From NCBI GenBank assembly GCA_002869565.1, contig PKUJ01000040.1:1-33848 (forward strand): a stretch of DNA of 33,848 nucleotides, in the 5' to 3' direction. The number at the start of each line of letters is the position of its first letter. Position 1 is the first letter of the stretch. Shown one piece after another: positions 1 through 8,401 of the stretch. Both the position numbers and the translations under genes were made by a program. A model generated the notes under the pieces. That model saw only the letters and a program-made list of their open reading frames with translations, was not told the origin of the DNA and made no database searches. The DNA is from Arcobacter sp. Lineage in GTDB: Bacteria > Campylobacterota > Campylobacteria > Campylobacterales > Arcobacteraceae.

Positions 1-93
1 AGTTTTTTTACAGCCATTTGTAAATTAACCTTTGTTTACTACCAATATACCATAGTTTAAGAGCTATTTTATGCACCCGTTTTTACTATTAAG

Positions 94-279
94 TCAGAAA
101 TAAGCACTTAGTCTATAATAATTTATTCTCTCTAATTTCGATAAAACATAAAAATCATTTGAAATATTAAGTTTTCTTTTTTTTAAAATTTGCAGTTGTT
201 CGTCAAAAGTTTTAAACTCTTTTCGATATGTATTTTTTTGATTTTTTACAGTTTGGAGTTGTTCGTGAAAATCAGCCAT
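94..279 (-). pseudogene. Abi family protein, N-terminal remnant
   Basis: The 61-residue product resembles the N-terminus of Abi_2 (AbiD/AbiF-like abortive infection) proteins: a 'TFDEQLQILKKRKLNI' segment, then 'LERINYYRLSAYF', the family's hallmark motif. In intact members, usually 250 or more residues, this motif is followed by aromatic residues and the rest of the domain. Here a TGA stops translation directly after it. The next 93 bases to the window edge contain no continuation that I can find in any frame. The ATG is preceded by a good Shine-Dalgarno (GAAGGGG, about 9 nt upstream), so the stub may still be translated. Abi_2 proteins are linked to phage exclusion and some act in toxin-antitoxin pairs. 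I infer a decayed defence gene. The family call rests on recalled motif similarity over a short stretch. Confidence 0.6.
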
Positions 280-461
280 CTAAGAAAACCCCTTCGTTGG
301 CACATTATTAAGAGGTGGAAAGGGTGTGTTAAAGGAATTATAACTTACTAGTTCTTTAAGTGAACTTAATTTTGTTTTTAAGATTATATACATAATTATA
401 TTATATATTTTTATTGTTTAAAAATTCAATAAATAAGTAGATTTCAAAATAAATCAAGGCG

Positions 462-519
462 AAAAAGAAAAGGTTTGTAGGAGCTTACTTGGAGTAATTG
501 ACTAAAACCTTTTCTTTTT
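462..519. repeat. Near-palindromic intergenic element, possible terminator
   Basis: Two perfectly complementary 15-nt arms lie at 462-476 (AAAAAGAAAAGGTTT) and 505-519, separated by 28 nt. The loop holds a second small inverted repeat, TTACT-tgg-AGTAA. Outside the arms, AAGGCG on the left and AACGCAGAG on the right make the similarity extend imperfectly to about 455-530. The element lies downstream of nfo (minus strand) and beyond the Abi remnant, so it could terminate nfo transcription, but the long loop and A/T-rich stem are unlike a classical intrinsic terminator. It could equally be a dispersed intergenic repeat. No second copy was seen in this window. The rest of 280-561 shows no gene. 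Confidence 0.55.
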
Positions 520-561
520 TAACGCAGAGATATGAAGAAATATGCTTATTAAAATAAGTCT

Positions 562-1407
562 TTATTTCTCAACGAGATTATAGAGAGATTCTATCTCCTC
601 CGCCCAAATCTCTTCATTAATTGTCTCTAAAACCATCGGTATATCATCCATTCTTTCATCATTCATAATAAATTTAAAAGCATCCCAACCAATTTTTCCT
701 ACTCCTAAAGAATCGTGTCTATCTACTCTACTTCCTAGTTCTGGTTTTGAGTCATTTAGGTGCATTCCCATTAGATACTCTCGTCCAACTATATCATCAA
801 ACTCTTTCCACGTTTTATCGTAGGCTTCTCTTGTTCTTATATCATAACCAGCAGTAAACATATGGCAAGTATCTATACAAACTCCAATTCTACTTTTATC
901 TTCTACTTTATCAATAATATGTGCTAAATGCTCAAACTTATATCCTAAATTACTTCCTTGACCAGCTGTATTTTCTATAACCATTTTTATATCACTTGTA
1001 GCATCAATTGCTTGATTAAGAGATAGTGCTATTCTATCTAAACACTCATCTTCACTTATTTTTCTTAGGTGGCTTCCTGGGTGAAAATTTAGCCTATCAA
1101 GTTTTAGGATTTCACATCTTTGAATCTCGTGAATAAAACCATTTAAAGATTTTTCTCTTTTATCTTCTTCTGGATGTCCAAGATTTATAAGATAAGAGTC
1201 GTGAGGCAAAATATGTTTTGCTTCTATTCCACATTTTTCAAACTCTTCAAACCATTTATCTAAAGTTTTTGTATCAAAATCTTTTGCTGCCCATTGTCTT
1301 TGATTTTTTACAAAAAGAGCAAAAGCTTTTGCTCCTATTGCACTTGCATTTATTGGCGCGTTAAAAACTCCACCACTGGCACTTACATGTGCTCCAACAT
1401 ATTTCAT
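562..1407 (-). CDS. nfo: Endonuclease IV (AP endonuclease)
   Basis: Deoxyribonuclease IV of base excision repair. It cleaves the DNA backbone 5' to abasic sites and removes 3' blocking groups. The 281-residue length and residue numbering match Escherichia coli Nfo almost exactly. All nine expected metal ligands of the trinuclear zinc site are visible: H69, H109 (in NFHPGSH), E145 (VIENTAG), D179 and H182 (CIDTCH), H216 (MHLND), D229 and H231 (DRHDSLG) and E261 (VLETI). The ATG is preceded by AAGGA at good spacing. The gene follows the small lipoprotein gene on the same strand after a 34-nt gap and may share its transcript. Confidence 0.97.
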   Translation of the reverse strand: MKYVGAHVSASGGVFNAPINASAIGAKAFALFVKNQRQWAAKDFDTKTLDKWFEEFEKCGIEAKHILPHDSYLINLGHPEEDKREKSLNGFIHEIQRCEILKLDRLNFHPGSHLRKISEDECLDRIALSLNQAIDATSDIKMVIENTAGQGSNLGYKFEHLAHIIDKVEDKSRIGVCIDTCHMFTAGYDIRTREAYDKTWKEFDDIVGREYLMGMHLNDSKPELGSRVDRHDSLGVGKIGWDAFKFIMNDERMDDIPMVLETINEEIWAEEIESLYNLVEK

Positions 1408-1441
1408 TAAAATTCCTTAATACTTTTTTGGGATTGTACTA

Positions 1442-1825
1442 TTAATCTTTTTTGATTTTTATTAAAATTTTATTCTTCTTATCTCGATGAATAATCTCTT
1501 TATCTTCTTTATCAAAAAGTTCTTTTATAAAACCATCATCATAACTTTTATCTAAAAATTCATTGTTAAATGATTTTAAACTTTGACAAGAAAAAGTATC
1601 TTTACATATTTGATTATCGTAAATTTTCAGACTTAAAACCGAAGTCCCAGCAGAAAAGACTTGTACTTTTGTATAATCTTTAAACTTTGTTATAAAACCT
1701 TTATCATAAAACTTCATGCTTGGAGTTTTTATCAAAATTGTTGCACTTGAAACGACTTTTGGCTGAGTAAAAGAACATCCTATAAAAAGTAAAAGAAAAG
1801 GTAAAAAAAGAATTAATTTTTTAAT
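1442..1825 (-). CDS. Small lipoprotein with apparent ATT start
   Basis: The conserved-looking body (residues 31-127) follows an in-frame leader that forms a textbook lipoprotein signal: MKKLI, a hydrophobic run rich in L and F, then the lipobox FIGC with Cys17. No ATG, GTG or TTG occurs in frame between an upstream TAA and the TTG at 1735, which lies beyond the lipobox. Directly after the TAA comes AAGGATAAGAG-ATT-AAA-AAA, so AGGA sits 6 nt before an ATT codon at 1825-1823. I therefore place the start at ATT, giving 127 residues. A start at the TTG would lose the signal and leave 97 residues. The mature part is charged, resembles small Campylobacterota lipoproteins and has no function I recognise. 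Alternatives are an upstream sequencing error or a pseudogene using the TTG. Confidence 0.7.
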   Translation of the reverse strand: MKKLILFLPFLLLFIGCSFTQPKVVSSATILIKTPSMKFYDKGFITKFKDYTKVQVFSAGTSVLSLKIYDNQICKDTFSCQSLKSFNNEFLDKSYDDGFIKELFDKEDKEIIHRDKKNKILIKIKKD

Positions 1826-1854
1826 CTCTTATCCTTTGTTTTAAAAATTTTCAC

Positions 1855-1860
1855 TATAAT
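1855..1860 (+). promoter_or_regulatory. Probable -10 box for queH-lpxB
   Basis: A perfect TATAAT lies 37 nt before the TTG start of queH, in the short gap between divergent genes. No clear -35 is visible, as is usual for Campylobacterota sigma-70 promoters. Confidence 0.45.
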
Positions 1861-1897
1861 ACTCTAAATTAGATAAATTATAAAATCGAGGTTATAT

Positions 1898-2971
1898 TTG
1901 TTAGTACATATCTGTTGCGCTGTAGATTCACACTATTTTTTGGAAGAAATTCAAAAAGAGTATCCAAATGAAAAAATTGTTGGATTTTTCTATGACCCAA
2001 ATATTCATCCATATAACGAATATCGTCTAAGATATTTAGATGTTGAATACTCTTGTAAGAAACTTGGAATTGAACTTCTTGAAGGGCCATACAATTTAGA
2101 AGAGTGGTTAAAAAAAGTTAAAGGCTTAGAAAATGAACCTGAAAAGGGAGATAGATGTACAGTATGTTTTGATGATAGATTAGAAACAACTGTAAAAAAA
2201 GCTATTGAATTAGGTCATGATAAATTTACTACAACTTTACTAATCTCTCCTAAAAAGTCTCAAGATAAGTTAGAAAAAATTGGAGCAGAATTATCTTCAA
2301 AATATCCTTGCCAATTTATATTTAAAGATTATAGAAGTGGTCAAGGAAGCCAACTTCAAGGAGAAGTTGTAAAAGAAAATTCTCTTTATAGACAAAATTA
2401 TTGTGGTTGTCTTTTTGGACTTACAGCCCAACGTGAGCAACAAAATAAAATCATGGATGAAATGTTTAGTCCCATATCAAATCAAATACTTCCAGAATCA
2501 ATAGAGAGTAGACTTGAGTTATATAAAAAAAGAGATGAAATGGAAGAACAAAATATTCCATATAAAATCATAAAACAAAGATTTCTAAATTATAGACTTT
2601 TAAGTGGTACAACAAAAATTAATAAAAAAATTGTACCCTCTTATTTTCTTTGCTATTCAACATTAAACGGAAAAAGAATGAATGGTAGAATAGTGTATGA
2701 AAAAGATGAAATTGCTTATCTAAATCGAGATGAAGTAAAAGTATTGAGCTTAGAAATATTTAATGAACTAGGAAATAGCTCATACAAAAGTGTTAAAAGT
2801 TTAATGTTTAATCCCCCTACTTATGAATCTGAGCTAAATATCAGACATGCTATCACATCTAATCCTTACGGTCTTTCAGCTATTGTTGTTGTAGATGAAG
2901 TCATTGATGGTAAATATGAAATTGAACTAAATGCACTAACATATGAAGATGTAAAAGAAGTGATTATATGA
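1898..2971 (+). CDS. queH: Epoxyqueuosine reductase QueH, extended
   Basis: Non-cobalamin epoxyqueuosine reductase (DUF208), which catalyses the last step of queuosine synthesis on tRNA wobble G34. The catalytic region is the first ~180 residues. It carries the paired cysteines C6-C7 (HICCAVD), the CxxC at C87/C90 (DRCTVC) and the CxC at C169/C171 (YCGC), which supply the metal-site and redox cysteines of the family. After that comes a further ~175-residue region with no motif I know, making 357 residues against roughly 200 for minimal QueH. The start is TTG with GAGG 6 nt upstream. No in-frame ATG near the N-terminus would keep the essential HICC segment. It overlaps lpxB by 4 nt (ATGA), implying translational coupling. 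Confidence 0.88.
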   Translation: MLVHICCAVDSHYFLEEIQKEYPNEKIVGFFYDPNIHPYNEYRLRYLDVEYSCKKLGIELLEGPYNLEEWLKKVKGLENEPEKGDRCTVCFDDRLETTVKKAIELGHDKFTTTLLISPKKSQDKLEKIGAELSSKYPCQFIFKDYRSGQGSQLQGEVVKENSLYRQNYCGCLFGLTAQREQQNKIMDEMFSPISNQILPESIESRLELYKKRDEMEEQNIPYKIIKQRFLNYRLLSGTTKINKKIVPSYFLCYSTLNGKRMNGRIVYEKDEIAYLNRDEVKVLSLEIFNELGNSSYKSVKSLMFNPPTYESELNIRHAITSNPYGLSAIVVVDEVIDGKYEIELNALTYEDVKEVII

Positions 2972-4011
2972 AACTTTTAGTTTGTGCAATGGAAACCTCC
3001 TCAAATATACATCTTAAAGAGTTAAAAAAATATCTACATGATGATGTGGAACTTCTTGGAGTTTTTGATAAAGAACTTGGTGATCCTTTATACGATTTGA
3101 CACATTTAGCTATTATGGGCTTTGTTGATGCAATAAAAAAACTAAGATTTTTTTTCCGTCTTAGAGATGAACTCGTAGAATTAGCAAACGATTGTGACAA
3201 AGTTTTACTAATGGACAGCTCAGGATTTAATCTTCCCCTTGCAAAAAAATTAAAACAAAGATACCCAAATAAAGAAATTATCTATTATATACTTCCTCAA
3301 GCTTGGGCTTGGAAGAAAAAAAGAGTTCAAAAACTTGAAAAATATTGTACTAAACTATGCTCAATTATTCCATTTGAGAATGAAATGTACAAAGATAAAG
3401 AAAAAATCACCTACGTAGGTCACCCACTTTTAGATGAAATTAGTGCATATAAAACAACTTTAGAAAATACAAATAAAATCATATATATGCCAGGAAGTAG
3501 AAAAACTGAGATTGTTAATCATATGGACGTATTTAGACAACTATCACGTGAAATAAAAAATAAAGAACACATCCTAATAATTCCTTCAAAATTTGATGAT
3601 ACATATATAAAAAAAACTTATGGAGATATATCAAATTTTACAATTTCAAATGATGCACATAAAACTTTAAAAGAAGCAGAATTTGGATTTATATGCTCAG
3701 GTACGGCTACCTTAGAGGCATCTATAATTGGTACCCCTTTTGTAATGTCTTATGTTGCTAAAAAACTAGATTATTATATAGGTAGAAAGTTTGTAAAACT
3801 GCCTTTTATTGGTCTTGCGAATATATTCTTTTATAAAATGGGAAAGGAAGCTATTCATAAAGAATTTTTCCAAGAAGACGTAAATTTTGAGAACTTGATA
3901 AATGAATATAAAAATATGAATAGAAATGATTATTTAACAAATTCACAAATACTCAGAGACTACTTACAATTTGGTAGCTCACAAAATGTTGCTAATATAA
4001 TTCAAAACTAA
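2968..4011 (+). CDS. lpxB: Lipid-A-disaccharide synthase
   Basis: Inner-membrane-associated glycosyltransferase (GT19) that joins lipid X to UDP-diacylglucosamine to make the lipid A disaccharide. Seen motifs: YILPQAWAW (107-115), YVGHPLLDE (149-157), the nucleotide-binding PGSRKTEI (175-182) and SGTATLEA (244-251), in the usual LpxB order. At 347 residues it is shorter than the ~380-residue E. coli enzyme, and the N-terminal loop reads METSSNIH rather than SGEASGD, a divergence consistent with a Campylobacterota version. It is coupled to queH through an ATGA overlap and sits 60 nt before fabZ, next to lpxA, so three lipid A or fatty acid genes are together. Confidence 0.93.
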   Translation: MKLLVCAMETSSNIHLKELKKYLHDDVELLGVFDKELGDPLYDLTHLAIMGFVDAIKKLRFFFRLRDELVELANDCDKVLLMDSSGFNLPLAKKLKQRYPNKEIIYYILPQAWAWKKKRVQKLEKYCTKLCSIIPFENEMYKDKEKITYVGHPLLDEISAYKTTLENTNKIIYMPGSRKTEIVNHMDVFRQLSREIKNKEHILIIPSKFDDTYIKKTYGDISNFTISNDAHKTLKEAEFGFICSGTATLEASIIGTPFVMSYVAKKLDYYIGRKFVKLPFIGLANIFFYKMGKEAIHKEFFQEDVNFENLINEYKNMNRNDYLTNSQILRDYLQFGSSQNVANIIQN

Positions 4012-4071
4012 TTGTTTTTTCGCTAAAATATATGACTTTTTAAAACACACACAAAGATATAGGATATAAGA

Positions 4072-4515
4072 ATGTTAGACATTATTGAAATTCAAGAAAT
4101 TTTACCTCATAGATACCCACTTTTATTAGTAGATAGAATTACTAATATGGAAAAAGGTAAAAATATTATTGGTTACAAAAATATTTCAATTAGTGAACCA
4201 GCTTTCCAAGGACACTTCCCCGGTCATCCAATTTACCCAGGAGTTATGATTCTTGAAGGTATGGCACAAGCAGGTGGGATACTTGCACTTAAAAGCAATG
4301 ATTTAACTGCAGAAGAACTTAAAAATAAAGTAATCTACTTTATGAGTATTGACAAAGCGAAATTTAGAACTCCAGTAAGACCTGGTGATAAATTAGAATA
4401 TAGAATTGAAGTTAAAAAATTAAGAGGAAACTTAATCGTACTTGATGGAAAAGCTTACGTAGATGATGGACTTGTTGCTGAAGCTGAATTAAAAGCAATG
4501 ATAGTTGATAAATAA
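4072..4515 (+). CDS. fabZ: 3-hydroxyacyl-ACP dehydratase FabZ
   Basis: Hot-dog-fold dehydratase that converts 3-hydroxyacyl-ACP to trans-2-enoyl-ACP in type II fatty acid elongation. Its 3-hydroxymyristoyl-type substrates are shared with LpxA. The 147-residue length is typical. The catalytic histidine is H48 in [14 protein letters not shown] and the catalytic glutamate is E62 in LEGMAQAGG. The start is ATG with AGGA 7 nt upstream. The 60-nt gap from lpxB may hold a weak promoter. It is followed 37 nt later by lpxA, the order also found in Helicobacter pylori. Confidence 0.96.
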   Translation: MLDIIEIQEILPHRYPLLLVDRITNMEKGKNIIGYKNISISEPAFQGHFPGHPIYPGVMILEGMAQAGGILALKSNDLTAEELKNKVIYFMSIDKAKFRTPVRPGDKLEYRIEVKKLRGNLIVLDGKAYVDDGLVAEAELKAMIVDK

Positions 4516-4552
4516 TAAACTAAAATTTTATGACAAAAATAATAGGTAAGAA

Positions 4553-5335
4553 ATGAATAATATTCATAAAACAGCAATAATCGAGGATGGTGCGCAGCTT
4601 GGTGATAATATCACTATCGGTGCATTTACAATTATTGGTAAAGATGTAAAAATAGGTGATAATACAACTATTGCATCACATACAGTAATTGAGGGGAAAA
4701 CTACAATTGGTGAAAATAATCAAATTTTTTCACATGCCGCAATTGGTACAATTCCTCAAGATTTAAAGTATAATGGTGAAGATGTTGAATTAGTCATTGG
4801 TAATAATAATAAAATTAGAGAATATACGCTATTTAACCCAGGAACAATAGGGGGAGGTTCAATTACTAAAATTGGAGACAATAACCTTTTTATGGGATAT
4901 ACTCATGTAGCACATGATGTTATAGTTGGAAACAATTGTGTATTTGCAAATGTAGCGACACTTGCAGTACACGTAGAAATTGATGACAATGTAGTAATAG
5001 GTGGATTAACACCTATTCACCAATTTTGTAAAATTGGGTCAAATGTAATGGTTGCAGGTGGTTCAGTTGTAACCCAAGATATACCACCATTTTGCCTAGC
5101 AGAAGGAAATCGTGCAGTTCTTAGAGGTTTAAATTTAAATGGCCTAAGAAGAAGATTTAAAGAGCGATCTGATATTGACGCAGTAAAAAAAGCTTATAAA
5201 GCAATTTTTGAATCAGGAAATGCAATTTCTGATGTAGCTAAAGAATTATTAGAAACAAACGACAATCAGTATGTTCACGAACTAGCAAACTTTGTAATTG
5301 CTACAAAACGTGGAATACCATTTAATAGAAAATAG
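4553..5335 (+). CDS. lpxA: UDP-GlcNAc acyltransferase LpxA
   Basis: Cytoplasmic trimeric acyltransferase that transfers 3-hydroxyacyl from ACP to UDP-GlcNAc, the first step of lipid A synthesis. The N-terminal two-thirds is a run of hexapeptide repeats with I/V-G-D/N periodicity (for example [10 protein letters not shown] and [10 protein letters not shown]) that forms a left-handed beta helix. The catalytic His is H121 in YTHVAHD, equivalent to E. coli H125. The C-terminal helical domain follows [22 protein letters not shown]. Length 260 residues, as expected. Its stop codon overlaps the AGGA ribosome binding site of clpX. Confidence 0.97.
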   Translation: MNNIHKTAIIEDGAQLGDNITIGAFTIIGKDVKIGDNTTIASHTVIEGKTTIGENNQIFSHAAIGTIPQDLKYNGEDVELVIGNNNKIREYTLFNPGTIGGGSITKIGDNNLFMGYTHVAHDVIVGNNCVFANVATLAVHVEIDDNVVIGGLTPIHQFCKIGSNVMVAGGSVVTQDIPPFCLAEGNRAVLRGLNLNGLRRRFKERSDIDAVKKAYKAIFESGNAISDVAKELLETNDNQYVHELANFVIATKRGIPFNRK

Positions 5336-5345
5336 GACATTTTAT

Positions 5346-6563
5346 ATGAGTAAACTTGAATGTGATTTTTGTGGAACAGCAGATTCCCACGATAACCCAA
5401 TAATTTCTGGGGATAATGCCTCAATATGCAAAGCTTGTGTTAATGCGGCACATGAAATTATGGTATCAGGGAAAGAACCTGATCTTGTAGATAGCGAGAC
5501 AAAAAAAGAAGAGAGTGCTCCTGTTCAACTCAGAACTCCAGCACAATTAAAAGAAATTTTAGATGATTATGTAGTAGGACAAAATAGAGCTAAAAAAGTT
5601 CTTTCAGTTGCTGTTTATAATCATTATAAAAGAATTTTTAGACACAATGAAATAGATGATGATACAGAGATTAATAAATCAAATGTACTTTTAATTGGAC
5701 CAACAGGTTCAGGGAAAACACTTTTGGCGCAAACTATTGCAAAATATCTTGATGTACCTTTAGCTATTGCAGATGCTACTTCTCTAACAGAAGCTGGATA
5801 TGTTGGTGATGATGTTGAGAATGTTGTTACTAGACTTATTCAAGCAGCAGATGGAGATGTAAAAAAAGCAGAAACAGGTATTATTTTTATTGATGAAGTT
5901 GATAAAGTAGCAAGAATGAGTGAAAACCGTTCTATTACAAGAGATGTTTCAGGAGAAGGTGTACAACAAGCACTACTTAAAATCGTTGAAGGGGCAACAG
6001 TTAATGTTCCTCCAAAAGGTGGAAGAAAACATCCTGGACAAGATGCTATTCAAGTAGACACTACAAATATTTTATTTATTTGTGGTGGAGCTTTTGATGG
6101 TCTTGAAGATATTATCAAAAAGAAAAAAGGTGGAAATATTTTAGGTTTCAACCAAGAAAAACAAAGTAAGGTTGATGGAAATATAATTGCCGATGTAGAA
6201 GCTCATGACTTAGTAAAATATGGATTAATTCCTGAATTAATTGGTAGACTGCATATGATTGCTACATTAAATGAAATTTCTGAAGATGATATGATTCATA
6301 TTTTGACAGAACCAAAAAATGCATTAATTAAACAATATATAAAACTTTTTGAAATGGATAATGTAAAACTAAAATTTGAAAAAGCTGCATTAAAAGAGAT
6401 TGCAAAACTTGCAATTGAAAGAAAAACAGGAGCAAGAGGTCTTCGTTCAATTTTAGAAGATATTATGCTTGATATTATGTATGATTTACCAACATTTAAA
6501 GATAAAACAATTACTATCACAAAAGATGTTGTAACAAAAGAAAAAGAACCCAAAATAGCATAA
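5346..6563 (+). CDS. clpX: ATP-dependent Clp protease ATPase subunit ClpX
   Basis: AAA+ unfoldase that feeds substrates to ClpP. The N-terminal zinc-binding domain has C6, C9, C28 and C31 (CDFCG...CKAC). The AAA+ core shows Walker A GPTGSGKT and Walker [12 protein letters not shown], and the C-terminal region has [11 protein letters not shown] (sensor 2). I chose the ATG at 5346 because AGGA sits 8 nt upstream and the protein then begins with the conserved [10 protein letters not shown]. The frame is open 48 nt further upstream, but that extension would overlap lpxA and is not conserved. That gives 405 residues. It precedes mreB by 16 nt in the conserved Campylobacterota order. Confidence 0.97.
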   Translation: MSKLECDFCGTADSHDNPIISGDNASICKACVNAAHEIMVSGKEPDLVDSETKKEESAPVQLRTPAQLKEILDDYVVGQNRAKKVLSVAVYNHYKRIFRHNEIDDDTEINKSNVLLIGPTGSGKTLLAQTIAKYLDVPLAIADATSLTEAGYVGDDVENVVTRLIQAADGDVKKAETGIIFIDEVDKVARMSENRSITRDVSGEGVQQALLKIVEGATVNVPPKGGRKHPGQDAIQVDTTNILFICGGAFDGLEDIIKKKKGGNILGFNQEKQSKVDGNIIADVEAHDLVKYGLIPELIGRLHMIATLNEISEDDMIHILTEPKNALIKQYIKLFEMDNVKLKFEKAALKEIAKLAIERKTGARGLRSILEDIMLDIMYDLPTFKDKTITITKDVVTKEKEPKIA

Positions 6564-6579
6564 GATAAGAAGGATAAGA

Positions 6580-7611
6580 ATGTTTTTAGACAAACTAATA
6601 GGTATGTTCTCTAATGATATGGCAATTGACCTAGGAACTGCTAATACTATCGTTTCTGTTAAAGGAAAAGGTATTATTATTAATGAACCATCAGTTGTTG
6701 CAGTGCAAAAAGATAGATACGGAAAAGATAAAATTTTAGCCGTTGGACAAGAAGCAAAACAAATGATTGGTAAAACTCCTTTAAATATCACAGCTGTTAG
6801 GCCAATGAAAGATGGAGTTATTGCAGATTTTGAAATGACTGAAAGAATGATTAGATATTTCATTGAAAAAGCACATTCAAGAAAATCATTTATTAGACCT
6901 AGAATTATTATTTGTATTCCATATGGAATTACACAAGTAGAAAGAAAAGCAGTAAAAGAATCAGCTTTAAGCGCCGGAGCAAGAGAAGTATTTTTAGTAG
7001 AAGAACCAATGGCAGCAGCTATAGGTGCAGGAATTCCAGTATCTGATCCTTCTGGTTATGTAGTAGTAGATATTGGTGGAGGTACAACAGAAATTGGTGT
7101 TACTTCACTTGGAGGACTAGTACTTTCAAAATCTATAAAAGTTGCGGGAGATAGATTTGATAAAGCAATTATTGATTATGTTAGACAAAACTATAATCTT
7201 TATATTGGAGAAAGAACTGCTGAAAATATCAAAATAGAAATAGGTTCAGCAATTAAACAAGATCAAGAACTTAAAATAAAAGTTAAAGGTAGAGATAATT
7301 CAGGATTACTTTCAACTATTGAATTAGGAAGTGAAGGAGTTAGAACAGCAATAAAAGAACCTCTTAGAGAGATTGTTTCAGCTGTTCCTTCAGTATTAGA
7401 AGAAATGCCACCTGATTTAGCAGGAGATGTTGTTGACAATGGTGTTATTCTTACTGGTGGAGGAGCACTTATTCGTGGATTAGATAAATACTTAGCAGAT
7501 ATTATTAAACTTCCAGTTAGAGTTGCGGATGAACCTTTATTAGCTGTTGCTTATGGTACAAGCAATGTATTAGATCAGGAAGCATTACTTAAATTAATTA
7601 CTAATGAATAA
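6580..7611 (+). CDS. mreB: Rod shape-determining protein MreB
   Basis: Actin-like ATPase that forms membrane-associated filaments directing lateral cell wall synthesis. Seen: the phosphate 1 loop AIDLGTANTIV near residue 15, the phosphate 2 region VVVDIGGGTTEIGV, and the C-terminal adenosine motif LTGGGALIRGL. The N-terminal MFLDKLIGMF is an amphipathic membrane-binding helix. Length 343 residues. Strong ribosome binding site (AGAAGGA). The 3' end overlaps mreC by 8 nt, so the two are translationally coupled. Confidence 0.97.
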   Translation: MFLDKLIGMFSNDMAIDLGTANTIVSVKGKGIIINEPSVVAVQKDRYGKDKILAVGQEAKQMIGKTPLNITAVRPMKDGVIADFEMTERMIRYFIEKAHSRKSFIRPRIIICIPYGITQVERKAVKESALSAGAREVFLVEEPMAAAIGAGIPVSDPSGYVVVDIGGGTTEIGVTSLGGLVLSKSIKVAGDRFDKAIIDYVRQNYNLYIGERTAENIKIEIGSAIKQDQELKIKVKGRDNSGLLSTIELGSEGVRTAIKEPLREIVSAVPSVLEEMPPDLAGDVVDNGVILTGGGALIRGLDKYLADIIKLPVRVADEPLLAVAYGTSNVLDQEALLKLITNE

Positions 7612-8401
7612 ATTCCTTTTCTTAATTCTTTTTCTTGGGATTAGTCTTGCCTATATTTTCGATATAGACAAGGCTGTCACAAAGATTATGAATCCTTTTG
7701 AATCAATAAAAAAAGTTTATGTAGAAACTGCCCTTTCAGTACAAACAAATATCGATAAATATTTTTCTCAAGCAAAACAAATAGAAATACTTCAAAAAGA
7801 AAATAATGAATTAAAGAAATATAAATTATTTTACAAAACAACTAAAAACAATTTAGATTCTATTCTAAAAACTATTCAAACTCCAAACTCTACAACCGAA
7901 CAAATAAAATTTACAAAAGTACTCTCTTATATAAATTTTGATGACTTTACAAAAGTATGGATAGATTTTGAAAAAAAAGATGATTCTATTCTAGGTATTA
8001 TTTCTGATGAATATGCAGCAGGAATTGTAGTAAATCAAGACGGTAGAGCAAAAGCACTTTTAAATGGCAATGAAAAAGCAAATTATTCGATTTTTGTAGG
8101 AGAAAAAAAGGCTCCTGGAATTATTCATTCTTCAAAAGAAGGTCATTATTTAGTAGCTAAATTTATTCCTATCTGGTTTGAAATTAAAGAAGGTGATGAA
8201 GTTATAACTTCAGGAATGGATAACATCTTTTTCGAAGGGTTAAAAGTTGGAAAAGTAATTGGTATTAGAAAAATGCAAGATATCCAAGAAGCAATTATCC
8301 AACCCTATGCTGATGTATTAAAACAAAAATCTTTTTTTGTTTATAAAAAGATTATAGAAGATAAAAAAGCACTAGAGAAAATAAAAAAAGAGCAAAAATG
8401 A
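7604..8401 (+). CDS. mreC: Rod shape-determining protein MreC
   Basis: Bitopic periplasmic scaffold of the elongation machinery. It has one N-terminal membrane helix (about residues 3-20), a short coiled coil (about 56-75, rich in K/E/N), then the beta-rich MreC domain with the characteristic GDEVITSGMDNIFFEGLKVGKVI segment shortened here to its core GDEVITSG. Length 265 residues. It overlaps mreB by 8 nt and the next gene by 4 nt (ATGA). No mreD follows; the next gene is metabolic. Confidence 0.93.
   Translation: MNKFLFLILFLGISLAYIFDIDKAVTKIMNPFESIKKVYVETALSVQTNIDKYFSQAKQIEILQKENNELKKYKLFYKTTKNNLDSILKTIQTPNSTTEQIKFTKVLSYINFDDFTKVWIDFEKKDDSILGIISDEYAAGIVVNQDGRAKALLNGNEKANYSIFVGEKKAPGIIHSSKEGHYLVAKFIPIWFEIKEGDEVITSGMDNIFFEGLKVGKVIGIRKMQDIQEAIIQPYADVLKQKSFFVYKKIIEDKKALEKIKKEQK

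Noticed and set aside
1-60. A minus-strand segment reading YIGSKQRL, reminiscent of the start of adenine methyltransferases.
   Set aside because: It has no suitable start codon and stops seven codons after the motif; too short to support a gene.
5298-5345. A 16-residue N-terminal extension of ClpX.
   Set aside because: It lies inside lpxA; the ATG at 5346 has a well-placed AGGA and begins the conserved zinc finger domain.
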